Shown: piece after piece, positions 23,664 to 31,845 of the stretch
Numbering within the stretch: position 1 is the first letter of the stretch
How the letters are laid out: each line of letters starts with the position of its first letter
From: Betaproteobacteria bacterium
Lineage (GTDB): Bacteria; Pseudomonadota; Gammaproteobacteria; Burkholderiales; SG8-41
Assembly: GCA_028292435.1 (NCBI GenBank)
Contig: JAQGMI010000009.1
Span: forward strand, 1 to 64,000
Reading direction: 5' to 3'
DNA: 64,000 nucleotides
Notes under the pieces: model-generated
Seen by the model: the letters and a program-made list of their open reading frames with translations, nothing else
The model's database searches: none
What the model was told of the DNA's origin: nothing
Position numbers and translations under genes: made by a program

Positions 23664-26228
23664 CTAAATTCCGATATCGACTATGTCAGACTTACCGGCC
23701 AGGCCTGCCCCGCCTTCGGCCATGCACGCCCTGATTGCCTGCGAGAGTTCATCGCCGGTCTGGAAACGATCTTCTGGCTGTTTCGAAAGCGCCTTGTTGA
23801 CGATCTCGACCAGGCATTGCGGCAAAGTCGGCGCGTGGGTGAGGATGTCGACATGCGGTTCATTGGCGATTTTGAACATGAGTTGCGCCATCGAATCGCC
23901 CTGGAACGGGAGGCGCCCGCAGCTCATCTGGTAGAGCGTGACGCCGAGCGAGAACAAGTCGGAACTGCCTTGGATTTTTTTACCCGACAGTTGCTCGGGC
24001 GACATGTAGCTCGGCGTGCCCAGCACCATGCCGGTTTTGGTCTTAGACGAATCGGTGATGCGCGCGATACCGAAGTCAGTCACTTTCACCGTGTCGCTTT
24101 CCATTTCATACATGATGTTGGCCGGCTTGATGTCACGGTGCACGACGCTATTGGTATGCGCGTATGACAGCGCTTCGGCTACGCGCGCGACGATGCTCAT
24201 GACTTTCGGCAGCGGCAGTAAGTTGTCGGGCTTGATGTAAGGCGCCAAGTCCTTCCCTTTCAGGAACTCCATCGCGATATAGGCAAGATCGTGCTCTTCG
24301 CCGGCATCAAATATCGTCACGATATTCGGATGGTTCAAACGCCCGGCGGTTTCAGCTTCGCGGAAGAACCGGTCTTTAACGTCCTGCAATTCATCGGCGT
24401 CGAACTCCTGCGACAGCGCCATCGTTTTAATTGCGACGACGCGGCCGATCTTGGGATCCTTACCGAGGTACACGACGCCCATCGCGCCTTTGCCGAGCTC
24501 TTTCTCGACCTGATAGCGGCCGAGCATCGGCTTCTCAACGCCGCCGCCCGGCAGAATGACGGTGCCGCCGGGATGGCCACCGGTGCCGCCGAGAATGACA
24601 GTCTCGGACATCGCTTTAGCTCGGCCGACGCGTTCAGCGATATCCTTGAACTTCGGATTTTTCTCGGCAATATATTTGAACGCGTTTTCCGCCTTGTTGA
24701 ATTGGCGCTTGCGCTCGTAGTCGAGGGCGAGGTTATAAATGAGGTCGAGCACCGAATCGTCCGGGGGCAATTTCCGGAAATAATCAAATGCAGTGTCAAG
24801 CTGTCCCTGCCCTTGATAACCCAGGCCCAGCATGCGGTGGCTCTGGGCGAGGTCAACGTCCGAGCGCGCCTTGCTGCGTTCCGTAATGAGGAAGCGCTTC
24901 GTGGTCAACGCGAGGTGGCCGACGACAAGCAATGTCACCGCCGCCATCAGCTGAATCCATACCAATTGCGTGCCCATCAGGACGAAATGCGCGACCAAGA
25001 GCGTGACGAATAGCGACGCGGTGCAGATAGCGGCCATGCCCGCCTTAAGCCGCGGCAGCAAGCCAATCAGATAGGCAGCGATGAGGACAAATATGAGCTT
25101 CTCGACCCATGCACCCCAAGAAGGCACAACAAAAAAATCTTCCTTCATGATGCTCGATACCGAATGCGCCAGCGTTTCCACCGGCGCCATCCGCGGCGAA
25201 ATTGGCGTCACTTGCGAAATGCCGAGGCCGGTGGCTGTCGCGCCAATCAAAACGATTTTGTCCTGATACTTCGAAGCGGGAATCTTGCCGGTATAGACGT
25301 CAAAAAATGAGTCGATGGGAAACGCCCGCTTGTCGCCGGAATCGCCGTAAAAGAACGTATACATGCGCAATTCAGGATCGGTGCGTACGCGTAGCTTGCC
25401 GATGCGCACATCCTCGCCTGGCTTGGCCTGGATGTCCGCAACTTGCAGATTCAGGTATTTCGCAACCAGCATCAAAGACAGCGACGGAAAAAAGCGGTCG
25501 TAGTAGCGCACGATCAACGGCTCGGCACGCGTCGCACCGTCAACGTCCTGCTGGGCATTCAGGTGACCGATGCCTACCGCAGTCGTCGCGAGTTCGGGTA
25601 TCGGGTAAGCCGGATTGATCCCGGGAGGCGGCAGGACCTCGGCGTTCTTGTCCTTCATCAGCATGCCGTTGGCGAGTATGCTTTCCGGCAGCGGCTTATC
25701 GGGATTGCCTTGCGGCTCAAACGGAAACTGCTGGAACACCATTGGCAACAGCACATTGCCGGATTTTTTAAAGCTGTCGGCCAGCCGCTGATCCGTGTTT
25801 AGCGCGCCGGACGCTTCCGCGAGCAGAGCCTCCAGCTTCTCCGCATCCGGGTCATGCGAACCTTTGAATTTTGAAGCGGCGTATGCCTCGTTCAGCTTGT
25901 TGATATAGGCGAGGCCGGCGTCAACCTGCGGCTCAAAAAAGAAAGCGGTGTATCCGATCGTCTTTGCTTTGGCGTTCGCCAAAATGTCTGTCATCTTCGC
26001 GTGTACATCACGCGGCCACGGCCAACGGCCGATGTTGGCGATGCTTTGATCGTCGATGGCAATGACGGCGATCCGGTCCGAAGGCGTGCGCGACGCCGAC
26101 CGTACGCCGAGATCGTACGCCTTCCGCTCAAGACTCTGGATGAGATCGCCGCCCGCCGCGATCGCGAGTACGAGTGTAACGACGAGCCCCAAAAACCAAT
26201 CCGACTTCCAGAAAGTCAAATTTTTCAT
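23664..26228 (-). CDS. CHASE2 domain serine/threonine protein kinase
   Basis: An 854-aa membrane sensor kinase and the first gene of the signalling operon. An N-terminal anchor (~11-30) leads into a periplasmic CHASE2 sensor (~35-365; VIAIDDQSIANIGRWPWPRD). Then come membrane segments (~375-440) and a TPR-like helical segment (~462-540, LGLGYQGQGQLDTAFDYF). A Gly-rich linker leads to a complete Hanks-type kinase (570-~835): glycine loop GKGAMG (579-584), Lys601 (VAIK), catalytic HRDIKPAN (697-704) and DFG (718-720). The kinase lies at the C terminus after the sensor, the reverse of the PknB order. The CHASE2 domain is shared with the cyclase two genes further on, suggesting related input signals. 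Confidence 0.92.
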   Translation of the reverse strand: MKNLTFWKSDWFLGLVVTLVLAIAAGGDLIQSLERKAYDLGVRSASRTPSDRIAVIAIDDQSIANIGRWPWPRDVHAKMTDILANAKAKTIGYTAFFFEPQVDAGLAYINKLNEAYAASKFKGSHDPDAEKLEALLAEASGALNTDQRLADSFKKSGNVLLPMVFQQFPFEPQGNPDKPLPESILANGMLMKDKNAEVLPPPGINPAYPIPELATTAVGIGHLNAQQDVDGATRAEPLIVRYYDRFFPSLSLMLVAKYLNLQVADIQAKPGEDVRIGKLRVRTDPELRMYTFFYGDSGDKRAFPIDSFFDVYTGKIPASKYQDKIVLIGATATGLGISQVTPISPRMAPVETLAHSVSSIMKEDFFVVPSWGAWVEKLIFVLIAAYLIGLLPRLKAGMAAICTASLFVTLLVAHFVLMGTQLVWIQLMAAVTLLVVGHLALTTKRFLITERSKARSDVDLAQSHRMLGLGYQGQGQLDTAFDYFRKLPPDDSVLDLIYNLALDYERKRQFNKAENAFKYIAEKNPKFKDIAERVGRAKAMSETVILGGTGGHPGGTVILPGGGVEKPMLGRYQVEKELGKGAMGVVYLGKDPKIGRVVAIKTMALSQEFDADELQDVKDRFFREAETAGRLNHPNIVTIFDAGEEHDLAYIAMEFLKGKDLAPYIKPDNLLPLPKVMSIVARVAEALSYAHTNSVVHRDIKPANIMYEMESDTVKVTDFGIARITDSSKTKTGMVLGTPSYMSPEQLSGKKIQGSSDLFSLGVTLYQMSCGRLPFQGDSMAQLMFKIANEPHVDILTHAPTLPQCLVEIVNKALSKQPEDRFQTGDELSQAIRACMAEGGAGLAGKSDIVDIGI

Positions 26229-26279
26229 CCCTGTACCTAGCTTTTATATTTTTATTCTAATGAGTTATCGCGGAAGACT

Positions 26280-26306
26280 GAATTATTTTACGGCATTTGC
26301 TGTCAA
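26280..26306 (-). promoter_or_regulatory. weak candidate promoter of the kinase operon
   Basis: On the minus strand TTGACA (26306-26301) is followed after 15 bp by TAATTC (26285-26280). The -35 is perfect, but the spacing and -10 are poor. Confidence 0.3.
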
Positions 26307-26491
26307 GTGTATGATTTTTTTCATAAGTGCATCGAAATCCAGTTGCGTTTTGTAAAAATGCGCTTCACCGAATCAGCATTCTCTCTGCTTGACCGCGGTT
26401 GCACAAGCAATGGTCGTACCGGCGATTTTTTCGTTCGCAAGTCAGCAGGTTAGTAAGCGCTTGCGGAAAATAAAACGACGCGCTCAACAAT

Positions 26492-26521
26492 AAAAAAGCC
26501 GCCCCTTGGGACGGCTTTTTT
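26492..26521 (-). terminator. rho-independent terminator after the formyltransferase gene
   Basis: A GCCG...CGGC stem with a CC/GG continuation is flanked by an A-run on one side and a T-run on the other, 22 bp past the stop of the minus-strand formyltransferase gene. The flanking runs make it potentially bidirectional. Confidence 0.75.
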
Positions 26522-26542
26522 GACTGTGGCGAAAATGCCGCG

Positions 26543-27475
26543 TCAGGTGCCGAGCACGGTGCCGGCGATCAAACCACCGCCCTGCGCCACCTCACCACCT
26601 GCGAGCTTTTTGCCGTCCTCGAACCGGGCCTTCAACACTTCGATGACGCCGCCCTGCGCCGTGACCTTGAAACTCTGTGCCGTAACGTCGGTGACCTCGC
26701 CAATCTTGCCGGCGACATCGGCAAAGCGCCGGAACAGAACCTTCCGCGCGTCAAATATTTGCAACTTTTTGCCGTTGTGCGTCGTCCACGCGGCCGGCGC
26801 GGGATTGCAACCGCGAATTAAATTAAATACGTGATCAACCGGTTTGGCCCAATCAATCTTCGCTTCCGCCGAACGGCACCAGCCTTCATAACTTGCCTGC
26901 GATTCGTCCTGGACGATTTCATGATGTTTCCCGGCGACAATCAGATCCGCTGCTTCGACCATCGCAGCGACGCCCATCGGAAACAATCGATCGAAATAAA
27001 CCGATCCCAAAGTGTCGTCGGGGCTGATCGGTGTTTTCTTCTGTAGCACCACTGCTCCCTCATCGAGGCCGTCGGACGGACGAAAAATGGTCAATCCCGT
27101 CTCAGTTTCGCCTTTAATGATCGGCCAGTTGATCGAACTCGGACCGCGAAATTTCGGCAGCAGCGAAGGATGGTATTGGATCGTGCCATGACGCGGAATC
27201 TTGACGAGTTCCTGCGGCGCAAACTGTAAAACGAAGGCCATGATGCCGATGTCGGCGTCGGCCTCCTTCATCGCCTGAATTGCTTCGGGCGCTCGCAATG
27301 ACTTGAACTGATGCACCTTGACGCCTTTTTCCTGCGCTGCGGCGCGTAAGGCATCCGCGCGTGCGCCCTCCTTTTCCGGGGCGCAAAACACCGCCGCGAC
27401 TTTGTCGCCGCGCGCGAGGAACGCCTCTAATACCGCTTTACCAAAATCCTGCTGGCCGATAATTACGATTTTCAT
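26543..27475 (-). CDS. formyltransferase family protein, 10-formyl-THF hydrolase-like
   Basis: A 310-aa protein of the formyltransferase family. It resembles the N-terminal 10-formyltetrahydrofolate hydrolase domain of ALDH1L-type enzymes more than methionyl-tRNA formyltransferase: VIIGQQDFGK, RHGTIQYHPSLLPKFRG, SINWPIIKG and DGLDEGAVVLQ. Catalytic His102 (HPSLLP) and Asp138 are present. A C-terminal FMT-C-like domain (~205-300) follows, and there is no acyl-carrier or aldehyde dehydrogenase part. It is third in the oxc-frc operon (11 bp after frc), so it probably moves or releases formyl groups between folate and formate during oxalate use. The start is ATG. Exact substrate unproven. Confidence 0.75.
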   Translation of the reverse strand: MKIVIIGQQDFGKAVLEAFLARGDKVAAVFCAPEKEGARADALRAAAQEKGVKVHQFKSLRAPEAIQAMKEADADIGIMAFVLQFAPQELVKIPRHGTIQYHPSLLPKFRGPSSINWPIIKGETETGLTIFRPSDGLDEGAVVLQKKTPISPDDTLGSVYFDRLFPMGVAAMVEAADLIVAGKHHEIVQDESQASYEGWCRSAEAKIDWAKPVDHVFNLIRGCNPAPAAWTTHNGKKLQIFDARKVLFRRFADVAGKIGEVTDVTAQSFKVTAQGGVIEVLKARFEDGKKLAGGEVAQGGGLIAGTVLGT

Positions 27476-27485
27476 TGCGCCTCCA

Positions 27486-28751
27486 TCACTTGGTTTTCGG
27501 TGGCAACGAAAAGGCGCCGGCCTGCTTCTTGGCTGCGATCTGCCCGTCGTTCCAACCTAACACTTCCTTGAGCACTTCGTCGGTGTGCTCGCCGAGCGTC
27601 GGCGAACGGACGATTTTGGCCGGCGATGCCGACAATTTGATCGGCATGCCAACGTTGTACCACTTGCCGCGCTGCGGATGATCGAGTTCAACATACATAT
27701 CGCGACCTCGTACATGCACGTCGTCTGCAAGATCCGCAGTCGACATGATCGGCCCGCAGGGCACATCCAGCGGGTTCAGGATTGCCATGAATTCGCGCTT
27801 GGTGTAATTAGCGGCGAATTTCTCGATCAACTTCCACATGTCGGTCTGGTTTTTGCGGCGATCGCCGATCTTGGCGAAACGCGCGTCAGTCGCGAGATCG
27901 GGACTGCCAACGTCCGGACCGATGCGTTTTGCAAGTCCATCCCACACCGCTTCCTGCACGACCACGTAGATGTAATCGTCGGGGCCGCCGGGCTTGCATT
28001 TGATCGCATTGCCGAGCTGACCACCGCCCGAATCGTTACCGGCACGCGGCGTCGCGTGCAGACCGGCTGTGGGCCGCGAGTATTCGGACAATTCCTGCCG
28101 AGTAAGGCGCTGATGATCGCGCCATTTCACGCGGCACAGGTTCATCACGCCGTCCATCATCGCGACTTCGACGTATTGCCCCTGACCGGTCTGGTCGCGC
28201 TGACGCAGCGCGGCCAACAGGCCGATTGCAAGGTGAAGGCCGGTCCCGGTATCGCCGATCTGCGCGCCCGTTACGAACGGCGGGCCTTCGGGCACGCCGG
28301 TCGTGCTCATGGCGCCGCCCATTGCCTGCGCCACATTTTCATACGCCTTGAATTCGGCATATGGCCCGCTCGAGCCGAAACCCTTGATCGAGCCCATTAC
28401 GATGCGCGGATTCACTTCATGGATTTTTTCCCAGGTGAAGCCGAAACGGTCGAGCACGCCGGGACCGAAATTTTCCATGATGATGTCGCATTTCTTGAGC
28501 AACTCGACGAATACTGCCTTGCCGTCGGGATTCTTCATGTTCACGGTGATCGAACGTTTGTTGCAGTTCAACATCGTGAAATAAAGACTGTCCGCATTGG
28601 GCACGTCCCGCAACTGGCCGCGCGTTGCGTCGCCATTTGGCGGCTCGAACTTGATGACATCCGCGCCCATCCACGCGAGCAACTGCGAGCACGTGGGTCC
28701 CGCCTGCACGTGCGTCATATCAAGAATGCGCACGCCTTTTAATGCTTCCAT
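27486..28751 (-). CDS. frc: formyl-CoA transferase (formyl-CoA:oxalate CoA-transferase)
   Basis: A class III CoA-transferase that moves CoA from formyl-CoA to oxalate, giving oxalyl-CoA for Oxc and releasing formate. At 421 aa it has the usual Frc length. Family segments are easily recognised: THVQAGPTCSQLLAWMGADV, NCNKRSI, MENFGPGVLDRFGFTWE, catalytic Asp167 in GAQIGDTGTGLHL, the glycine loop SGGGQLG and LGEHTDEVLKEVLGW. The ATG at 28751 follows a GGAGA site; an in-frame TTG lies 12 bp earlier. It lies between oxc (54 bp upstream) and the formyltransferase gene. The oxc neighbour makes other CoA-transferase roles unlikely. Confidence 0.93.
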   Translation of the reverse strand: MEALKGVRILDMTHVQAGPTCSQLLAWMGADVIKFEPPNGDATRGQLRDVPNADSLYFTMLNCNKRSITVNMKNPDGKAVFVELLKKCDIIMENFGPGVLDRFGFTWEKIHEVNPRIVMGSIKGFGSSGPYAEFKAYENVAQAMGGAMSTTGVPEGPPFVTGAQIGDTGTGLHLAIGLLAALRQRDQTGQGQYVEVAMMDGVMNLCRVKWRDHQRLTRQELSEYSRPTAGLHATPRAGNDSGGGQLGNAIKCKPGGPDDYIYVVVQEAVWDGLAKRIGPDVGSPDLATDARFAKIGDRRKNQTDMWKLIEKFAANYTKREFMAILNPLDVPCGPIMSTADLADDVHVRGRDMYVELDHPQRGKWYNVGMPIKLSASPAKIVRSPTLGEHTDEVLKEVLGWNDGQIAAKKQAGAFSLPPKTK

Positions 28752-28805
28752 GCTGTTCTCCAAAATTCTGCGGCAGGAAAGATCAGCCGCCGTTCTCTCG
28801 TGATG

Positions 28806-30533
28806 TTATTTCTTTTTAGCGCTTTGCGGGTTCAGGCTCGTGATGCGGCCGCTCTCAGTACCTGCAGTTTCATCAATGGCGGCATTGATAAGCGTCGGCT
28901 TGCGTGAGCGAAGCGCTTCTTCCATCGCTTTGCGCAATTCCGCCGGATTGGTTGCATACACGCCAACGCCGCCGAAGGCCTCCATCAATTTTTCGTAGCG
29001 CGCATTTTTGACGAACACGGTGGGCGCTACATCGGGGCCGCCCGTCGGATTGACGTCGGTACCGCGGTAAACGCCGTTGTTGTTAAATATTACGACGCAG
29101 ACCGGCAGGTTGTAACGGCAAATGGTCTCGACTTCCATGCCGGAAAAACCGAATGCGCTGTCACCTTCGATTGCGATGACCGATTCGCCGGTAACAACCG
29201 CGGCGGCAACGGCGAATCCCATGCCGATGCCCATCACGCCCCAGGTGCCGACATCGAGCCGCTTGCGTGGCTTGTACATGTCGACGATGCTGCGCGTGAA
29301 GTCGAGTGCGTTGGCGCCTTCGTTGACGAGGATTGCGTCCGGATTGGCCTTGATGATGTCGCGCATGACGTTGAGCGCACTGTGAAAATTCATCGGCGTC
29401 GGATTCTTCGTCAAGGTCTCGGCCATCTTGGCGAGGTTCTTGTCCTTACGTTCCGAGATTGCACCGAGCCAATCGGCTGAAGGCCGCGCCCAGCCCGAGC
29501 CGATGCCGCCGAGCAGCGCCGACACACAAGAATCGATATCGCCAACGATCGGCGCATCGATCGCCACGTTGCTATCCATTTCCTGCGGCGAAATGTCGAT
29601 CTGAATAAACTTCTGGCCGCCCCAATCCTTGGGCCCCTTGCCGCCCCAGGTCTTGCCTTTGCCGTGCGACAACAACCAGTTCAAGCGCGCCCCGATCAGC
29701 AGCACGACGTCGGCGCCGGGCAGCACGAACGAGCGCGCTGCAGCCGCCGATTGTTCGTGCGTATCGGGCAGGATGCCTTTCGCCATCGACATCGGCAGAT
29801 AGGGAATGCCCGTCTTTTCGATGAGCGCGCGGATGTTGGCGTCGGCTTGCGCATAGGCGGCACCCTTGCCGAGCAATATCAGCGGGCGCTTGGCGGCTTT
29901 CAGCAAATCGAGCGCGCGCTGAATAGCGGTCTGGTCCGGAATCTGGCGCGGTGCCGGATCGACGACTTTGATCAGCGATTTTTTGCCCGCCTCGGCGTCG
30001 AGGGTTTGCCCAAACAGCTTGGCCGGCAAATCAAGATAGACGCCGCCCGGGCGGCCGGACACCGCGGCACGAATCGCGCGCGCGATGCCAACGCCGATAT
30101 CTTCTGCGTGTAGAACGCGAAACGCGGCTTTGCACAACGGCTTCGCGATCGCAAGCTGGTCCATCTCTTCATAGTCACCCTGTTGCAGGTCGACGATCTC
30201 GCGCTCGCTGGAACCGCTGATGAGTATCATCGGAAAGCAGTTGGTCGTCGCGTTGGCAAGCGCAGTCAGGCCATTCAAGAAACCGGGTGCGGACACCGTC
30301 AGGCAGATGCCGGGCTTTTGCGTCAGGAACCCCGCGATCGCGGCGGCGTTACCCGCGTTCTGTTCGTGCCGAAACGAAATGACGCGGATGCCTTCGGCCT
30401 GTGCTTTGCGCGTAAAGTCAGTGATCGGGATACCGGGCAGGCCGAAAATGGTATCGATGCCATTCAATTTCAGCGCCTCGATAACGAGATGAAAGCCGTC
30501 GGTCGTTTCTTTTGATTGTGCGTCGGTTGTCAT
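28806..30533 (-). CDS. oxc: oxalyl-CoA decarboxylase
   Basis: A thiamine-diphosphate enzyme converting oxalyl-CoA to formyl-CoA and CO2. It is 575 aa from the ATG at 30533, which has a GAGG site; the frame is open to a GTG at 30614. Oxc-specific stretches include [16 protein letters not shown] (Glu57 activates the cofactor), [60 protein letters not shown] and [12 protein letters not shown]. The ThDP/Mg motif is [19 protein letters not shown]. It is the first gene of the oxc-frc-formyltransferase operon and is preceded by a -10 element and an FNR-type box. Confidence 0.95.
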   Translation of the reverse strand: MTTDAQSKETTDGFHLVIEALKLNGIDTIFGLPGIPITDFTRKAQAEGIRVISFRHEQNAGNAAAIAGFLTQKPGICLTVSAPGFLNGLTALANATTNCFPMILISGSSEREIVDLQQGDYEEMDQLAIAKPLCKAAFRVLHAEDIGVGIARAIRAAVSGRPGGVYLDLPAKLFGQTLDAEAGKKSLIKVVDPAPRQIPDQTAIQRALDLLKAAKRPLILLGKGAAYAQADANIRALIEKTGIPYLPMSMAKGILPDTHEQSAAAARSFVLPGADVVLLIGARLNWLLSHGKGKTWGGKGPKDWGGQKFIQIDISPQEMDSNVAIDAPIVGDIDSCVSALLGGIGSGWARPSADWLGAISERKDKNLAKMAETLTKNPTPMNFHSALNVMRDIIKANPDAILVNEGANALDFTRSIVDMYKPRKRLDVGTWGVMGIGMGFAVAAAVVTGESVIAIEGDSAFGFSGMEVETICRYNLPVCVVIFNNNGVYRGTDVNPTGGPDVAPTVFVKNARYEKLMEAFGGVGVYATNPAELRKAMEEALRSRKPTLINAAIDETAGTESGRITSLNPQSAKKK

Positions 30534-30644
30534 GCTGATATGCCTCGCGTTCTTGCCTTCATTAACAGGTATTTTGCACTGGAGATCCACCACGGAGGGC
30601 AGACCGGTCGCCACTTGATCGGGGCTTATGATTTACTCGCGTCT

Positions 30645-30687
30645 ATCATAGGCGATTGCCCCTGAAATCACGCTTGACCGGGATCAA
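30645..30687 (-). promoter_or_regulatory. oxc promoter with FNR-type operator
   Basis: TTGACCGGGATCAA at 30674-30687 matches the FNR consensus TTGAT-N4-ATCAA except for one base. On the minus strand a -10 element TATGAT lies at 30650-30645, its centre 33 bp from the box centre. This is the geometry of a class II activator at about -41.5. The box also lies 117 bp from the start of the divergent regulator gene, so it could serve both. Confidence 0.75.
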
Positions 30688-30797
30688 GATTCGCCAGTGC
30701 TTGCGCGACCCGCTTCCGTTTCCCCGGGGGCGCTCCACCGGGTCAGGGCTGGAATTCGCTATACTCCCCGCTCGCCGCGTCAGCTGCGACCGCCCTT

Positions 30798-31406
30798 ATG
30801 CCTTTGCTCGCCCACCATCCCGAAGCCAAAATCGTACGCCTCCAATTGCGCCAAAACCTGGTGCTGCGTGCAATGACGCCCGCGCAGTGGGATGAGTTCG
30901 AACCGCTGCTCGATATCACCGATTATGCGAAGGGCGCACTGCTCGAAAATCAGGGCGACTCGTCGATGCAGCAGTATTTTATTCTCGACGGCATCTTAAA
31001 GCGCGTCGTATCGACGCCGGCCGGCAAGGAAATGATTCTGAGGTTCGCCGCCGAGACGGAAATCGACACCAGCTATGCGGCGTGGCGGCTTAAGACGCCG
31101 ATCCCGTATTCAATCCGCGCGGTCACGCGGGTGCGGACCGCACGCCTGTCGATGGAGGACTGGAGCGCGTTCATGGAGCGGCATTCATCCATGAAAAGCG
31201 GATTTGAATTCGAAGTCATGAAGCTCATGAGCGAAGTCATGGCCCACACCATTACGCTCCACCTCCTTGATGCGCCGGGCCGCGTCGCGCGCTTCATGCG
31301 TAAACACGCCGCGCTGGTCGAGCGCCTGCCTAAAAAAGAACTCGCCGCGTATTTGAATCTGTCGCCGGAAACCCTGTCGCGCCTCAAAAAACGCGGCAAA
31401 ATCTGA
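30798..31406 (+). CDS. Crp/FNR family transcriptional regulator
   Basis: A 202-aa protein with a cyclic-nucleotide-binding-like beta-roll (~residues 25-120, ILDGILKRVVSTPAGKEMIL), a dimer helix (~125-160) and a short Crp-type winged-helix HTH (~160-202). The recognition helix SPETLSRLKKR has Glu191, Ser194 and Arg195 where FNR has its three DNA-reading residues, predicting TTGAT-like half-sites. Such sites lie upstream of oxc, fhs and sucC in this window. There is no cysteine, so it cannot bind the FNR iron-sulfur cluster; its ligand is unknown. It is divergent from oxc. The chain stops just after the recognition helix. Confidence 0.85.
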   Translation: MPLLAHHPEAKIVRLQLRQNLVLRAMTPAQWDEFEPLLDITDYAKGALLENQGDSSMQQYFILDGILKRVVSTPAGKEMILRFAAETEIDTSYAAWRLKTPIPYSIRAVTRVRTARLSMEDWSAFMERHSSMKSGFEFEVMKLMSEVMAHTITLHLLDAPGRVARFMRKHAALVERLPKKELAAYLNLSPETLSRLKKRGKI

Positions 31407-31635
31407 ACCGCGCACCGGCTAGGCCCTAGGGCATAGGCCGCTCCAAGCCGGCGGGCGCACGTCGGCGCATTAGACTTCAGCGCTAACTCCCTGTTTTGCT
31501 GTTGTATCCGGCTTCCCTCCAGCCGCCAATGCCTCGTCCGGCATAGAACTTCCATCGTATTTTGCTTCCGGTCCCGTGCATCGAGAATGGTCTCAAGCAA
31601 AACATTTTCGTCGCAACGCATAACGGGAGGCAGCC

Positions 31636-31830
31636 ATGGAACAAGTCGCTCAACAGGTAGTGCTCGAATCACATCTGTTCACCAAAGCCGCTGCGTTCGG
31701 GGACGCGCTCTGGCACATCGCGCAACGAGTGGCCGGAATTATGGCGCTGCTGACCTTCACTTACGGGCTACTTGCTGCTGAAGTCGAACTCGCGAAAATC
31801 GAGGCGATCAACGCAACGGCGTCACGTTAG
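31636..31830 (+). CDS. small putative membrane protein (64 aa)
   Basis: The ATG follows a good GGGAGG ribosome site. The middle of the protein (~residues 32-50, AGIMALLTFTYGLLAAEV) could form one membrane helix, flanked by charged ends. I do not recognise the family. It points toward the OxlT-like gene and ends 15 bp before that gene's end. It could be a small partner of the transporter or an independent gene; nothing in the sequence decides. Confidence 0.5.
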   Translation: MEQVAQQVVLESHLFTKAAAFGDALWHIAQRVAGIMALLTFTYGLLAAEVELAKIEAINATASR

Positions 31831-31845
31831 CCGGAGAAAACCGGT

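Larger units (their letters stand above)
26229..26542. other. intergenic region (314 bp) between kinase operon and formyltransferase gene
   Basis: The left part is AT-rich and should hold the leftward promoter of the kinase operon. The right end holds a terminator of the formyltransferase operon. No open reading frame with a ribosome site is seen, and no FNR-type palindrome like those upstream of oxc, fhs and sucC. Confidence 0.6.

Noticed and set aside
26301-26306. TTGACA upstream of the kinase gene as a fourth FNR-type box
   Set aside because: No opposite half-site follows four bases later; it fits a -35 element better.
27585-28742. A 385-codon plus-strand frame opposite frc
   Set aside because: The complementary strand encodes Frc with all catalytic features; the plus-strand product has no recognisable motif or ribosome site.
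31423-31432. GCCCTAGGGC palindrome downstream of the regulator gene
   Set aside because: It is a short perfect palindrome without a T-run or a second copy; I see no basis for calling it a terminator or operator.
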